Origin: Ganoderma boninense
Lineage: Eukaryota; Basidiomycota; Agaricomycetes; Polyporales; Polyporaceae
Assembly: GCA_002900995.3 (NCBI GenBank)
Contig: CM035304.1
Location: forward strand, 913,498-977,497
DNA length: 64,000 bases
Direction of reading: 5' to 3'
Shown one piece after another: positions 12,206 to 20,959 of the stretch. The position numbers were made by a program, and so were the translations under genes. Below the pieces are notes generated by a model. That model saw only the letters and a list, made by a program, of their open reading frames with translations, was not told the origin of the DNA and made no database searches. Position 1 is the first letter of the stretch. Each line of letters starts with the position of its first letter.

Positions 12206-13199
12206 GTTCTCGCTAAGGAACTTGTCAAGCTCAACCTGCTCGCTGGGCGACAGGGGTACACCTTGGAATGGAACATCCTAGCATCTGGTACGAGTTCTAT
12301 AGCGTGGTCGTAGGGTCCGTGCTCAGGTAGACGTTCGGACGCCTCTTTCGAGAACACACGCAGATACTCGTGGTACTGGGGAGGTACGATCTCTTCGACA
12401 GGACGGACTTCCTTCTTCTGGTACTCTTGTTCAGCGAGCTGTTGAGAGTACGTGTAGCTCGCCGACACAAAGATCTTAGGGGTACCTCGAAGTCGTCGTC
12501 CATCTTCTAGTGCATTGAGAAGAGACTCCTCAGTGCCATCCCATTCCGGCAGAAACCCTGGTGGTGGAGGCCTATCTTCCTCCTCCTCCTCGACCATTAC
12601 TGCCGTGCATATCCTACCCATCGTCTTTGCCTTCCGCACCCGTCGAGAACCATTGCGCGCCGTAAGCCGTACCTCCGTATCACGCGCTTTGGTTTCAACA
12701 GGTTTGGATGCCTTCCGATGAGCCGGACATGCCTCTGGACATCTCGATAGGCGTAGCGAGCCACGTTCCCAATCTACTTCAGGGTTGTGTTCGCGTAGCC
12801 AGTCCAGGCCAATGATCACATCCTCTTCTCCTATGTCTGTCACCACAAACACCACCTTCTCTCGGTGGTCTCCAATCGCCATATCCAACACGGCGACCTC
12901 CGTGATCGTTCCATCACGGTTCTCGGTACCATCTATGTTGTACAGGGGAATTGGCCTTGCCAACTTCCTCGTCGTAACCTGGTTCTTCTCTACGAACCGT
13001 CTATGTAAAAACTTAGTAGTAGCCCCGCTATCTACCATGGCTACTATGTCCTTGTGTCGCTGCTTGCCGATTAACCGTACTGGTATATGAAAGTGTTGGC
13101 CACTATGATTTACTTCATATACAAACACAGAGCTCAGTACAGAAAATCGACTATTACTACAAGAGCCGGCACGCGCAGCGTCCAGTGCGGCTCTAATCA
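12097..13199 (-). CDS. Retrotransposon pol, protease segment (pol N-terminus)
   Basis: The pol frame is open from the gag stop region at 13199 and contains no ATG near its beginning, as expected if it is made by frameshifting from gag. The aspartic protease signature VDSGATTKF lies near 13025, with VIIGLDWL as the second conserved block. A linker rich in Glu/Arg follows, and the start of RT ([11 protein letters not shown]) comes just before the frame goes wrong at the G run 12253-12256. The remaining residues to 12097 are out of frame. The protein would process the Gag-Pol polyprotein. Confidence 0.85.
13162..13194 (-). other. Predicted frameshift-stimulating hairpin
   Basis: On the sense strand AGAGCCG (plus 13188-13194) pairs perfectly with CGGCTCT (plus 13162-13168). 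A further CAC/GTG pairing follows after a single bulged C, around a 12-nt loop. The hairpin starts 5 nt after the slippery site at 13200-13206, the spacing usual for stimulators of -1 frameshifting. A pseudoknot with downstream sequence was not found by eye. Confidence 0.7.
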
Positions 13200-14651
13200 G
13201 AAACCCTCCTTCTTCTCAGCGGTCGTAAGGGCCGCGATCTTCTCCTCCATCGCCTTGACCTGGGCCTGAAGAGCCGCTACTTCTGTAGTTGCAGTAGACG
13301 AGGAAGCGGCTTGCTGACTCTTCAGCCGCGGGCAGTCATACTTACGATGTCCGGGCTGGCCACAGATATGACAGTTTCCAGGGAACGGCTTCTTCCCGGT
13401 AGCGGCCGCCTTCTCCCCCTTCTTCTTCCATCCAAACGACTTTGGCCGTTCTTCCTCTCTGGTGACGAGGGCCTGGTCGAGCGACAGCGCCACTTTCTGA
13501 ATTTTGGTGAGGTCCGAGATGTCGTGGGCACTGGTGGCGAGGACGTCCCGGAGCCTGGGAGGCAGGCCAGAGCGGTAGCGTTCGCGTTTGTCCTCGTCGC
13601 CGAAGCCGGTCCGCGCTGCAGCTGCATTGAACTGCGCCGTGTACTCCTGGACAGTGCCAACCTTGCGATACGCCTTGCAAAGCTTGACAAGTTCGGCGAT
13701 GGCAGCCTCCTTGTCGTCAGCCGCGCAGAAGTGATCCTTGAAGGCTGTGCTGAACTCGCCATAGTCTGCCCAAGGACTAGTTCCACCGGCGAGCTTTACA
13801 ATGTGGGGGCCAGCCCAGGCTGCTGCTCCTTCCGTGAGCTTACTGAGGATGGTCATCCATATGACGTTGCTAGGCGTGCCAACCGCTACCGCCGTAAGGG
13901 TGTTGTGGTAGATCTGAGCGGCGGACACAAAGCGGAGACCATCCTGTGCGGATTTTCCATCGTATTCACGTGGGGCGATCTGGGAGAGGAGTTTGGAGGT
14001 GTCGAACGGTGGAGCGGGGGCAGGGGTAGTCATGGCGGGTGTGGACGCTCGACTGGGTGCCGCTGATGAAGAGGATGAGGGTTGTGGAGTGTTGAGGCTG
14101 ATGGTTTCTTGCTTGGGTTCCTTCTTTACTTCCGGCTTTTTCTCTGCCTTTGGGAGTTTAGAAGTTGAAGCAATGGGGGTTGCGGGAGTCGAGGTTCGTC
14201 GCTGTCCAAGACGCTCTGTAACGAGTTCAAGAGTCTTGTCGAGGATGGGAGACCCTGTTGATCGTGCAGGACTGGGGATTCGACTTTGGACACGACTCTG
14301 GGGTTGTGAGGTAGGGCGTGAGGCAGGGCGGGATGAGGGATTCCTGGATGCGATGAGGGCGGCTTGGCGAGCTGGGGGTCGGCTTGGATCTCGAGGTGCA
14401 GGTGCTGGTGGGTTTGCGATCTTCGCACGGATTAGGACTTCCTGTTCTTTGGTGGTGAGGAGTCTAGGGGCGATGCCTTCACGAGTTTCAAGGGTATCGT
14501 TGAATGTGTGTGATCGGTGGGGGCACGGTTGCTCCTCGCAGTAGTACCAGGTTTGCTTATCTTCGTCCCAGTACTCGTCCTGTACTGCAGTGGGGTGAAA
14601 TACGTGTCCCCAGGCTTGGCAAGCCACGTTGAATCTCGCTTCCTTATCCTA
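13197..14651 (-). CDS. Retrotransposon gag with CCHC zinc knuckle
   Basis: The open frame has about 480 codons. Its N-terminal part has aromatic and Cys residues, then comes a long Ser/Pro/Arg-rich linker. A helical capsid-like region follows (YDGKSAQDGLRFVSAAQIY, FKDHFCAADDKEAAIAEL, VQEYTAQFNAAAARTGF), then the zinc knuckle CHICGQPGHRKYDC near the end and a short coiled coil. It ends at TGA 13197-13199, directly after the slippery heptamer. No ATG opens the frame: the first candidate initiator is GTG at 14627 and a stop precedes at 14651. A neighbouring frame over about 14650-14830 encodes a charged, Gln/Glu-rich stretch (TEVVRLTAWEARERRR, AKTQQQAEEAEQ) that fits a Gag N-terminus, so a further single-base break near 14650 is likely. 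Confidence 0.88.
13200..13206 (-). promoter_or_regulatory. -1 ribosomal frameshift site between gag and pol
   Basis: In the gag frame the last codons read GAG GGT TTC TGA. This contains G GGT TTC, a heptamer of the X XXY YYZ form, with the gag stop codon immediately after. Slipping back one base enters the pol frame, which is open from here through the protease. A hairpin begins 5 nt downstream. This would make Gag-Pol as a minor product, as in many LTR elements. Confidence 0.75.
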
Positions 14652-15002
14652 GGAATGAAACGGCAGGTGCACAATCCAACACTGTCTGCTCAGCCTCCTC
14701 GGCCTGTTGCTGTGTCTTAGCCCAAGGGACACGGGCCCAAGGGTGTTCTGCCTTGGCTTTGTTTCGCCGCCTTTCTCTAGCCTCCCACGCCGTGAGGCGG
14801 ACCACTTCTGTCAGTACCGGGGTCTCGTGTTAGGAGCTTTCCGCGTACTGTACCACTAAGAGTGGCAAGCCTCAGGTTGCGCCGAGACCACGTCCGATGG
14901 TGTGACTAGAGCGCGCACTACGCTAGGCCAACACAGAGGATCTAAGTGCGTACTGTACGAGAGGGAAAGAGTGTGGGTGGAGTACGCCGGTGCTCGTGTA
15001 GA

Positions 15003-15013
15003 AGTTTCGACCT
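15003..15013 (-). other. Primer-binding site, self-complementary type
   Basis: Two bases inside the 5' LTR the sense strand reads AGGTCGAAACT. It does not start with TGG, so it does not fit a tRNA 3' end. It is the exact 11-nt complement of AGTTTCGACCT (plus 15190-15200), which lies 35 nt downstream of the LTR TATA box and thus at the expected 5' end of the transcript. Tf1-type elements prime reverse transcription with exactly such an 11-nt pairing. Confidence 0.7.
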
Positions 15014-15015
15014 AA

Positions 15016-15475
15016 TGTTACGACTGGCTGTCGAGTAAGATCAGGGAGGAGGCTTACGAGACGAGCAGGGGCGTCGACGAGCACTTGTGCAGCGAGAGCG
15101 GAGCAGGGCTCGACAGTCAGGCTGGAGACAAGATGTATTGAGCGAGTAACTAACGAGCGAGAATACAGCGAGGCTTACCTGGAGACAAGAGGTCGAAACT
15201 GAGGTCTCCAGGTAGCGAAGTACAGGTCTTATATACATGTAGTGGACAATGGGAACCGGGGACAATAGGTAACTATGGACACGGGAACTAGTGGAAGAAC
15301 AATGGTATGTAGTACAATGACGACGGGAACAATGGGTAACAGGAGTTATTGTACTGCGAGAACAAGGGACAGGTTTGCTAAACAACGGAGGACAATAAGG
15401 ACGACGCGGGAGGCAAACAGTCCAAAAAGGGAAAGAGAGACGCCGGGGTAGGCGCTGAGCGTGCCATTCATGACA
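15016..15475 (-). repeat. 5' LTR (right copy) with promoter
   Basis: 460 bp; TG...CA ends on the sense strand. TATATAA lies at plus 15229-15235. A perfect 10-bp inverted repeat (15177-15186 and 15204-15213) encloses a 17-nt loop containing the 11-nt self-primer sequence. A transcript starting near 15200 would have an R-U5 part of about 185 nt before the primer-binding site. Confidence 0.95.
15229..15235 (-). promoter_or_regulatory. TATA box of the retrotransposon
   Basis: TATATAA on the minus strand inside the 5' LTR. The predicted transcript start, deduced from the self-primer pairing, is 35 nt downstream at about 15200, a normal TATA-to-start distance. Confidence 0.65.
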
Positions 15476-15480
15476 GCGTC
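15476..15480. repeat. Target-site duplication, right copy
   Basis: GCGTC directly after the right LTR, identical to 8935-8939. Confidence 0.9.
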
Positions 15481-15854
15481 ATCCTCGTCGTCCTCGACTC
15501 GGGCGTACATTCCGAGCCTCATACAAGTTGCTGTATCGGCAGTATCCTCGTCGTCCACTCCGTTCCCATCCTTAGCATTGTTCTCGATAGGCTTCTCTTT
15601 GCGTTCGCGACTCTCAGTCTTGCCATGTACGATGTTCGCTGTGTTATTTACTGCGTCAATGGAGGCGTAACTTCGTCTACACCGTGACGCACAGAGCTGG
15701 TGCCTGCGCATTTCCGACACAAATTTGGGCGCCAGGCGACCACAGGCGTAGTCGGCTCTAGCGCCTGCTCGCTTCTCTCTCTCCGTCCCTCTACTCAGTT
15801 CTCAGCCCCCCTAACAGGTCAACCCATGAATGCCAGTCCGGCTGCCAATGTCTT
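15481..15854. other. Right flank of the retrotransposon, no gene
   Basis: Pyrimidine-rich plus strand, with GATG/CATC and TCGTCGTC-like stretches. It continues the 3' flank of gene A once the element is removed. No coding feature is supported. Confidence 0.4.
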
Positions 15855-17850
15855 AGACGGTCCATGTTACTCTTCAAGCACCTCTGTACCCTCTCTACTA
15901 CGTTTCTTGCTACCCCATAACTGGGTCTTCGAGGCCGGAGTGCTTGTGCCACGGCGTTCTGCACGAGCTCGCTTTACCATTCAGCTTCTCACCCTTGCAC
16001 CGGCCGATCGACTGCTCCGGCTACGTCATGGAACAATGGGAAGATGTCGTGGAACAATGGAAAGACCGGTTGGGTAACAAGGAGGACAGGCGGGGGCAGC
16101 AGCTCAGATTGAAGTAAGTCATCTGTCTTCTCCGACCGGTCGCGCCAGCATGTGCTCCTTTCTATCTTCTTCTCATCCGCGTCCTCCAAGGCGTCCTTGC
16201 CATGATAACATTCGCGCCTTCGGCGTGTTTGCTGACCTTACTTCAAACCCCTTCAGTATGCTTCCACCGGTCCGATCGCCTACATGCCAGACGGTCTTCA
16301 CGGAACCAGCCCCGGTTGTGGAATACCCCACTCAAGTGATGTCACTACGTTCGGCCCCCGCCACTGGTATGCACAGAATTAGAATTTCAGGTCAGAACTA
16401 TCTTCGGTGGCGACGAACAAGTCATCTTCCTTTCCATTGCCCCGACGCTCTCGAGCAAGACAACTAGAACGACAACAACACAGCAGATCACAGCCGGTTC
16501 TCTATCGTATTTTCTCCCCATCAATGGTCCCTACGTTCCCTTGCATGGGACACCGGGCCCCCCACCTTCAGCTTGAAGGCTAAAAGGGACATCGAAATTC
16601 TAAGCACGGAGTCTGAGCTACGAGAGGTGTGTATCCTATATTTGTCATCTTAGCTCCTTCCCTCATGGATTCGGTAGCTCTTGGGTGCTCTAGATAGTGG
16701 ACACGCGCGCGCGGTATCCCGGGATTCTATTCCTCAGGGAGAAACTCGACACTCTCCCCGATCCCATCAAGATACCCAGTTACTCCACCAGTTCAGTCGT
16801 CAGAGCGTGGAGATCTGCGGAGGGTAACGACGTTAACTCGGAGGATATGTGCTCCCGCCCCCGACAAAGACTAGCCCGCCGTCAAACCCTGTCGTCATCC
16901 GTCACTGTAGACACGTCTTCGGGAACAAGCTTCGCGGACGCGTTGGTCGTCTCTCGTGTTGGTTGTCTCTCGCGCCTTCAAGTACAACCCTGCTGTCGCC
17001 GTCGGGATTTTGCAACGCTTCCACGTATCGAGCACACCTCGACCTTCGCTTGAAGGGGTGGTAGTCCGTTTTCAAGGTTACCGCCAACGGCACGATAAGT
17101 GGACACTCGCGTCACAGAGCCTTCAGCCATGGGCCGCCCTGGGACGCACACCTCCTCCAAGTAGAAGGAGAGCCGCTGAAGATGGGCCGCGATGTCTGGC
17201 ATTCGCGTACATACCGTCGGTCCGAGCAGGAGGAGGATGTCATATGTGCGCCCAAGTTCCATACGAGCTGCAGGCCCTTTCCATCGGCTGACGATGGCGG
17301 CCGCGCGGTAAACGCAATGTCCCAATGGCTGCAGCACATAGTCTCGATGGCGATCCGCTAGGGCACAGGTTTGGGTGGGGGACCTAGAGCGTACGAGGTC
17401 GAGCTTGCGGCAGGGGAGGCAGCGAGCCCAAGGACGAGTGCGAGAGGGCCGGAGTTCAAGGATCAGACGATGCGCCACCAGTCTACCTGGATCTACTTGT
17501 TCTCGACCGCTTGGTCGTAAGCGCGGCCGCGGGCGAGAACTACAAGAACGCGGTCCAAGGCAGCAACGGTGCTGGAACTCTCATGCAGTCTCTCTGATAC
17601 GTACTTTCCGCTCTTGTTCGTGGTGCGGCTGCGAGGCAGGTCAATGCTGATAGCTGATTGGGGAGCGTTCGTTGCGCAGGTATACGAGCATGGGGCTGAC
17701 CATCATCCTGCTCGTGTGCGGGGTTCTCACCGCGTTGCGCGTGCGCTACAAGCTGCCCCTCGTCCCGGCCCCGGAGCACGTCCGCGCTGTGGATCGTCCT
17801 CGTCGCGACTCTCCTCGTACGTCACCTCCACCCCTCCATTGCAGCTAGCG
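15855..17850 (+). CDS. Unidentified split gene with one membrane segment, exon structure incomplete
   Basis: A long plus-strand frame opens after an acceptor-like TCTTAG (15853) and runs to a GTAAGT donor at 16113. It includes SGYVMEQWEDVVEQWKDRLG. Splicing to the acceptor CCAAG near 16190 keeps the frame (RPCHDNIRAFGVFADLTSNP). Further plausible exons: 16395-16627 (IFGGDEQVIFLSIAPTLS, KRDIEILSTESELRE), around 17480-17590 (VYLDLLVLDRLVVSAAAGEN) and around 17690-17850, with a membrane-helix stretch MGLTIILLVCGVLTALRV. The joins between these blocks could not all be fixed and no start codon was assigned. No family is recognised. It may be one gene, two genes, or partly decayed. Confidence 0.35.
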
Positions 17851-17975
17851 GTGCAGTGCAGAGGATGGATGTTGGGGACCTTTCTCTCAGCACCGGAGAG
17901 CACGAACGTACCATCCAGGTCATTTGTCTGCCTGGCCGGCAGGAGACTGCTCTTCTGGTACTTCAAGTGTCTTGC

Positions 17976-18035
17976 CTTTTCCCCGCACATGAATCTTTTC
18001 CCCACACATGAATCCTTTTCCCCGCACATGAGTTT
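17976..18035. repeat. Three tandem copies of a 20-bp unit
   Basis: CTTTTCCCCGCACATGAATC-like units repeat three times with one or two substitutions each (G/A in CCCCGC/CCCCAC, and ATC/AGT at the end). A simple minisatellite. Confidence 0.85.
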
Positions 18036-18077
18036 CTCTTTCCTTTTCATGCACGCGACGCCTTACTGGTAGCTTCC

Positions 18078-18227
18078 TTCCTCAACCTTCCCTATGAACT
18101 ACTAGACGACATCTTCGATGCGATTTTGGAGACTAAAAGAATGACAGCTGTCCATGCCTCAAAAGCCTTTTCTACTATGCATGCCCAACATTTGTATCAA
18201 TTCGATGACATTTCAATACATGATTGA
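18078..18227 (+). pseudogene. F-box-like fragment
   Basis: An open stretch reads LPYELLDDIFDAILETKRMT and continues AVHASKAFSTMHAQHLYQF before a stop at 18225-18227. The LPxELLDxI start and the following helix pattern fit the F-box motif that binds Skp1 in SCF ubiquitin ligases. No start codon or downstream leucine-rich part follows, so this is most likely a scrap of an F-box gene, or the last exon of the gene upstream. Confidence 0.4.
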
Positions 18228-18414
18228 ACAGCTGACAGTCACGAAGCATATGACGTGCACCAGACAACTACGGAGGCAAGGAGGAAGAGCAAGTAAGACG
18301 ACGATGCGCACAGAAACCATAGTTTGATTCTTCTATGATCGAATCTATCTATGGCTGTACATATAGGCAGAACCGTCAGCGACGAAGAGGATACTGCATC
18401 AACCCAAACATAAC

Positions 18415-20959
18415 TCACGTTCCATCACACGACAGTGGCTCCCGTGGCTCCCCAGAATCGCCAGTCGCTCCACTGTCAATATCAAGGTCATCCAGCGTGT
18501 TCTGCATCAGTTCAGACGATGCGAGTTGGAGCGCAAGGCAGATGTGGTTGCAGGTGTGCGTGGTGATGAAATCTTGGAGGCCCTTCCGTCCGTGATCTCC
18601 GACTCCGGACGTTCTAATCTTGAAATCAGTTGTGAAACGCAATGATATTTTCAGGTCACTTACCCTTCCGCAGTATGGGTCATAGGATCAAACAAGGTCA
18701 ACGACAATCTTCCATCAGTGTTAGCATTATTCGAACCTTCCGCCCCAAACCGCAATTTCAGCAAAAGACTCGGCACAAGTGCAACGATCGCTCGCACCTT
18801 GGATATCGGCAAAGATGTAGCGACATGCAGTCTGCTGAGCCACATAGTGTGCAAATGCAGTGACCGTCAACGACCGCAGGTCACTGCGGGTTGTCGAACC
18901 CAGGGTGCCACTGAATTTGACGACCGCTGTCGTGAGCCGCATTGGCTCCACTAGATAGATCCCCAATATCTCCTCCGTGGCTTCCGTGGGAGTGTGGTCC
19001 TCGTCAGCGTTGTCTTCGGCACTGGCTTGCTCAGCCGGAGGAGCAGAACTAGGCTTGTATAGTTTGATAAGGAACGCATCAGACACGTCGAACTCTGTGG
19101 AGCGAAGTTGTTAAATACAAGCGTAACATGAGAGAGATATGCCTTACCCGCAATGTCAATGCCTTGACCGCGGGCAAAATCTTTGAACTGATCCGTGAAA
19201 TATGCCATGCGCTTGAGCCGAATAAGGTCGGCGGTGAGCACGTTGATAGCTTTCGGGAGCGGGATGTCCTCCGATCTGCCGCCGCCAATGTTGACGAGCT
19301 TCTTGGCCACATAGGTTTTGTTTCCGATACGGAGCTGCTCGACCCACAGGTTATAGGATGTTGTATGGGAGAGCCTATAAACACTCACCCTGAAAACATC
19401 CTTCGTAGTTCCGAGTTCACCAGCGCTGAGATCCAATGGCCTTGTCTCAAGAAAACCGGAGAGCAAGGGAGACTCTTCCATGAGCGTCGAGCTACCAGAG
19501 CCATCAGATATCAAGCAAGTGGTCTTCCTGAAATGGATCTCTGTGACGGGAATAGGTGAGGGAGTCTGCGTAACAAGATCGCCATCTCCAACAAATAGTG
19601 ACCGAAGCGTCTGGCGAGGTGGTTGGGAAGACGTAATCTCTGGGAAAGGGCTGTAGCTGAGTAAAATATTAAACATGCAAGGAAAGAAGCGTACCTCGCA
19701 AACGCTTAGGGCTGTGACAAGGCGCATGCATGTCTGAAACGCGGGTTGCGGACGTCTTGCGCTTGGTGCCGACCTTTCCGGTCCCAACAAGTTCAGGATC
19801 ATCAGTACGAGCTGTATACTGAAGACGGGTCAGACACCACTCGAATGAAAGCCATAGGACACTTGAAACGAACCTGACCAACGTTGATGTAAAGCTCCAC
19901 GCTGAAGGCGTAGATTTTTGCGTTCGACTTGCCCCTTCGCTGAGTTTGTTTCGGGAGCACAATATAGGTATCACGATATTCTGGCCGACTGTAGACTTGA
20001 TACCATTGTGCAACTGTCATGACGAGGTTGTCAGAAGGAAACACGTAGTTATTCGGCGCCCGCAGACTTGTCTCTTCCCTGAAAAGGTATGATCAGATTC
20101 GCGGGTTCGACTGCCAGTGGTTCAGGAATGAAATACTCACTCGAGCAACGGCGCAGAATAAAACTCTGTCCACCTCCCGTTTACTTCCTTCAAGATACGA
20201 GACCGTAGTGCTAAACACGAAAGATGAGAAAGGTCCCGGCGAAGAAGCGGTGGAATGGGACATGCCGAGCATAGTGTTCATCTCGGGGAAGAAGATGACA
20301 CCGGTCCCTAGCATATTATCTATGTGCTTGGAGGAATCACTGCGGCGGCATTCGTAATAGACGGTACAGTGGTGCACCTGAGTCCTCTGGGACGCGTTAC
20401 TGAACCCCTGAGTTGCCCGAATAGTCTGCAACTCGTCAAGAGGAACCATGGTTCCAACAGGCCCGGGATTGTCCGGTCTATCCTTGTGGAGCTTGACCTC
20501 TAGATTCGTCCGACGACGTTGAGCAGATTCCTCCTGCTCGTAGTCGGACGAGCCTCGCTCGTACGCCTCTAAAGGTTCAATCAGCAGGCCAATTTCGGGC
20601 TACTAAAAATCGCTGCAGAACTCACCAGCTCTGCGACACGTTCCGCACGGATCGGTCACCGTCGTGCCGCAGATACCACATTCACCACACTGCATGTAGT
20701 TCGACTGGAGGAGAGATTAGGACGCCAAGAATACTATCAAGGGTAGAATCGAGGGTAGACATACCCGGATATCGTTCTTATCCATGCTGTTTATCGCCGG
20801 GTCTTGAAGCTTCGTACAGAGGAAGCAGAGCTTGCCCCCGGGCTCCATTCGAGGGAAAACCATTTGACAACCGTTGTTGACATTGTCGTGGCCACCGCAG
20901 GGGTCGGCATTGTCCCGTTTTCGGTAGTGAACGGGGGCCCGATGATTGACAAATGCCAT
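18415..20959 (-). CDS. Alpha-type protein kinase with cysteine-rich N-terminus
   Basis: Ten exons: 20959-20765, 20704-20626, 20568-20141, 20071-19874, 19818-19695, 19639-19389, 19334-19148, 19094-18798, 18736-18664, 18613-18415. Introns are 50-69 bp. The sum is 2031 nt, 676 residues, with all phases closing. The start ATG has a strong context (GCCATGG). Cys at 21, 31, 45, 48, 71, 74, 77, 85 and 88 suggest a zinc-binding N-terminal module. The C-terminal ~250 residues carry alpha-kinase features: NKTYVAKKL (ATP-binding Lys), VTAFAHYVA (zinc His), IFADIQG, FDPMTHT, the glycine loop GVGDHGRKG, and HTCNHIC with the last zinc ligands. Alpha-kinases (eEF2 kinase and myosin heavy-chain kinase family) phosphorylate Ser/Thr and are not related in sequence to classical kinases. 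Substrate unknown. The exon 3/4 acceptor is the least certain junction: the CAG at 20079 would shift the frame, and GAG at 20072 was used. Confidence 0.85.

Larger units (their letters stand above)
8940..15475 (-). mobile_element. Complete Ty3/gypsy LTR retrotransposon (chromovirus), 6536 bp
   Basis: Two direct 460-bp repeats starting TG and ending CA bound an internal region that reads, on the minus strand, a gag with zinc knuckle, protease, reverse transcriptase, RNase H, integrase and chromodomain. That order (RT-RH before IN) and the C-terminal chromodomain define a Ty3/gypsy chromovirus. Primer-binding site, polypurine tract, TATA box, gag-pol frameshift signal and target duplication are all present. 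The LTRs differ at only two positions (9213/15289 and 9390/15466), so insertion was recent. Three reading-frame breaks (near 14650, 12253 and 11522) make this copy non-autonomous as written. At least the one in a short G run could be a sequencing error, given the otherwise young state. Confidence 0.95.

Noticed and set aside
13993..14544. 183-codon plus-strand frame
   Set aside because: Antisense shadow of the Ser/Pro/Arg-rich gag linker.
17976..18035. Short direct repeats that could suggest a CRISPR-like array
   Set aside because: Units are contiguous without spacers, and the organism is a fungus; it is a minisatellite.
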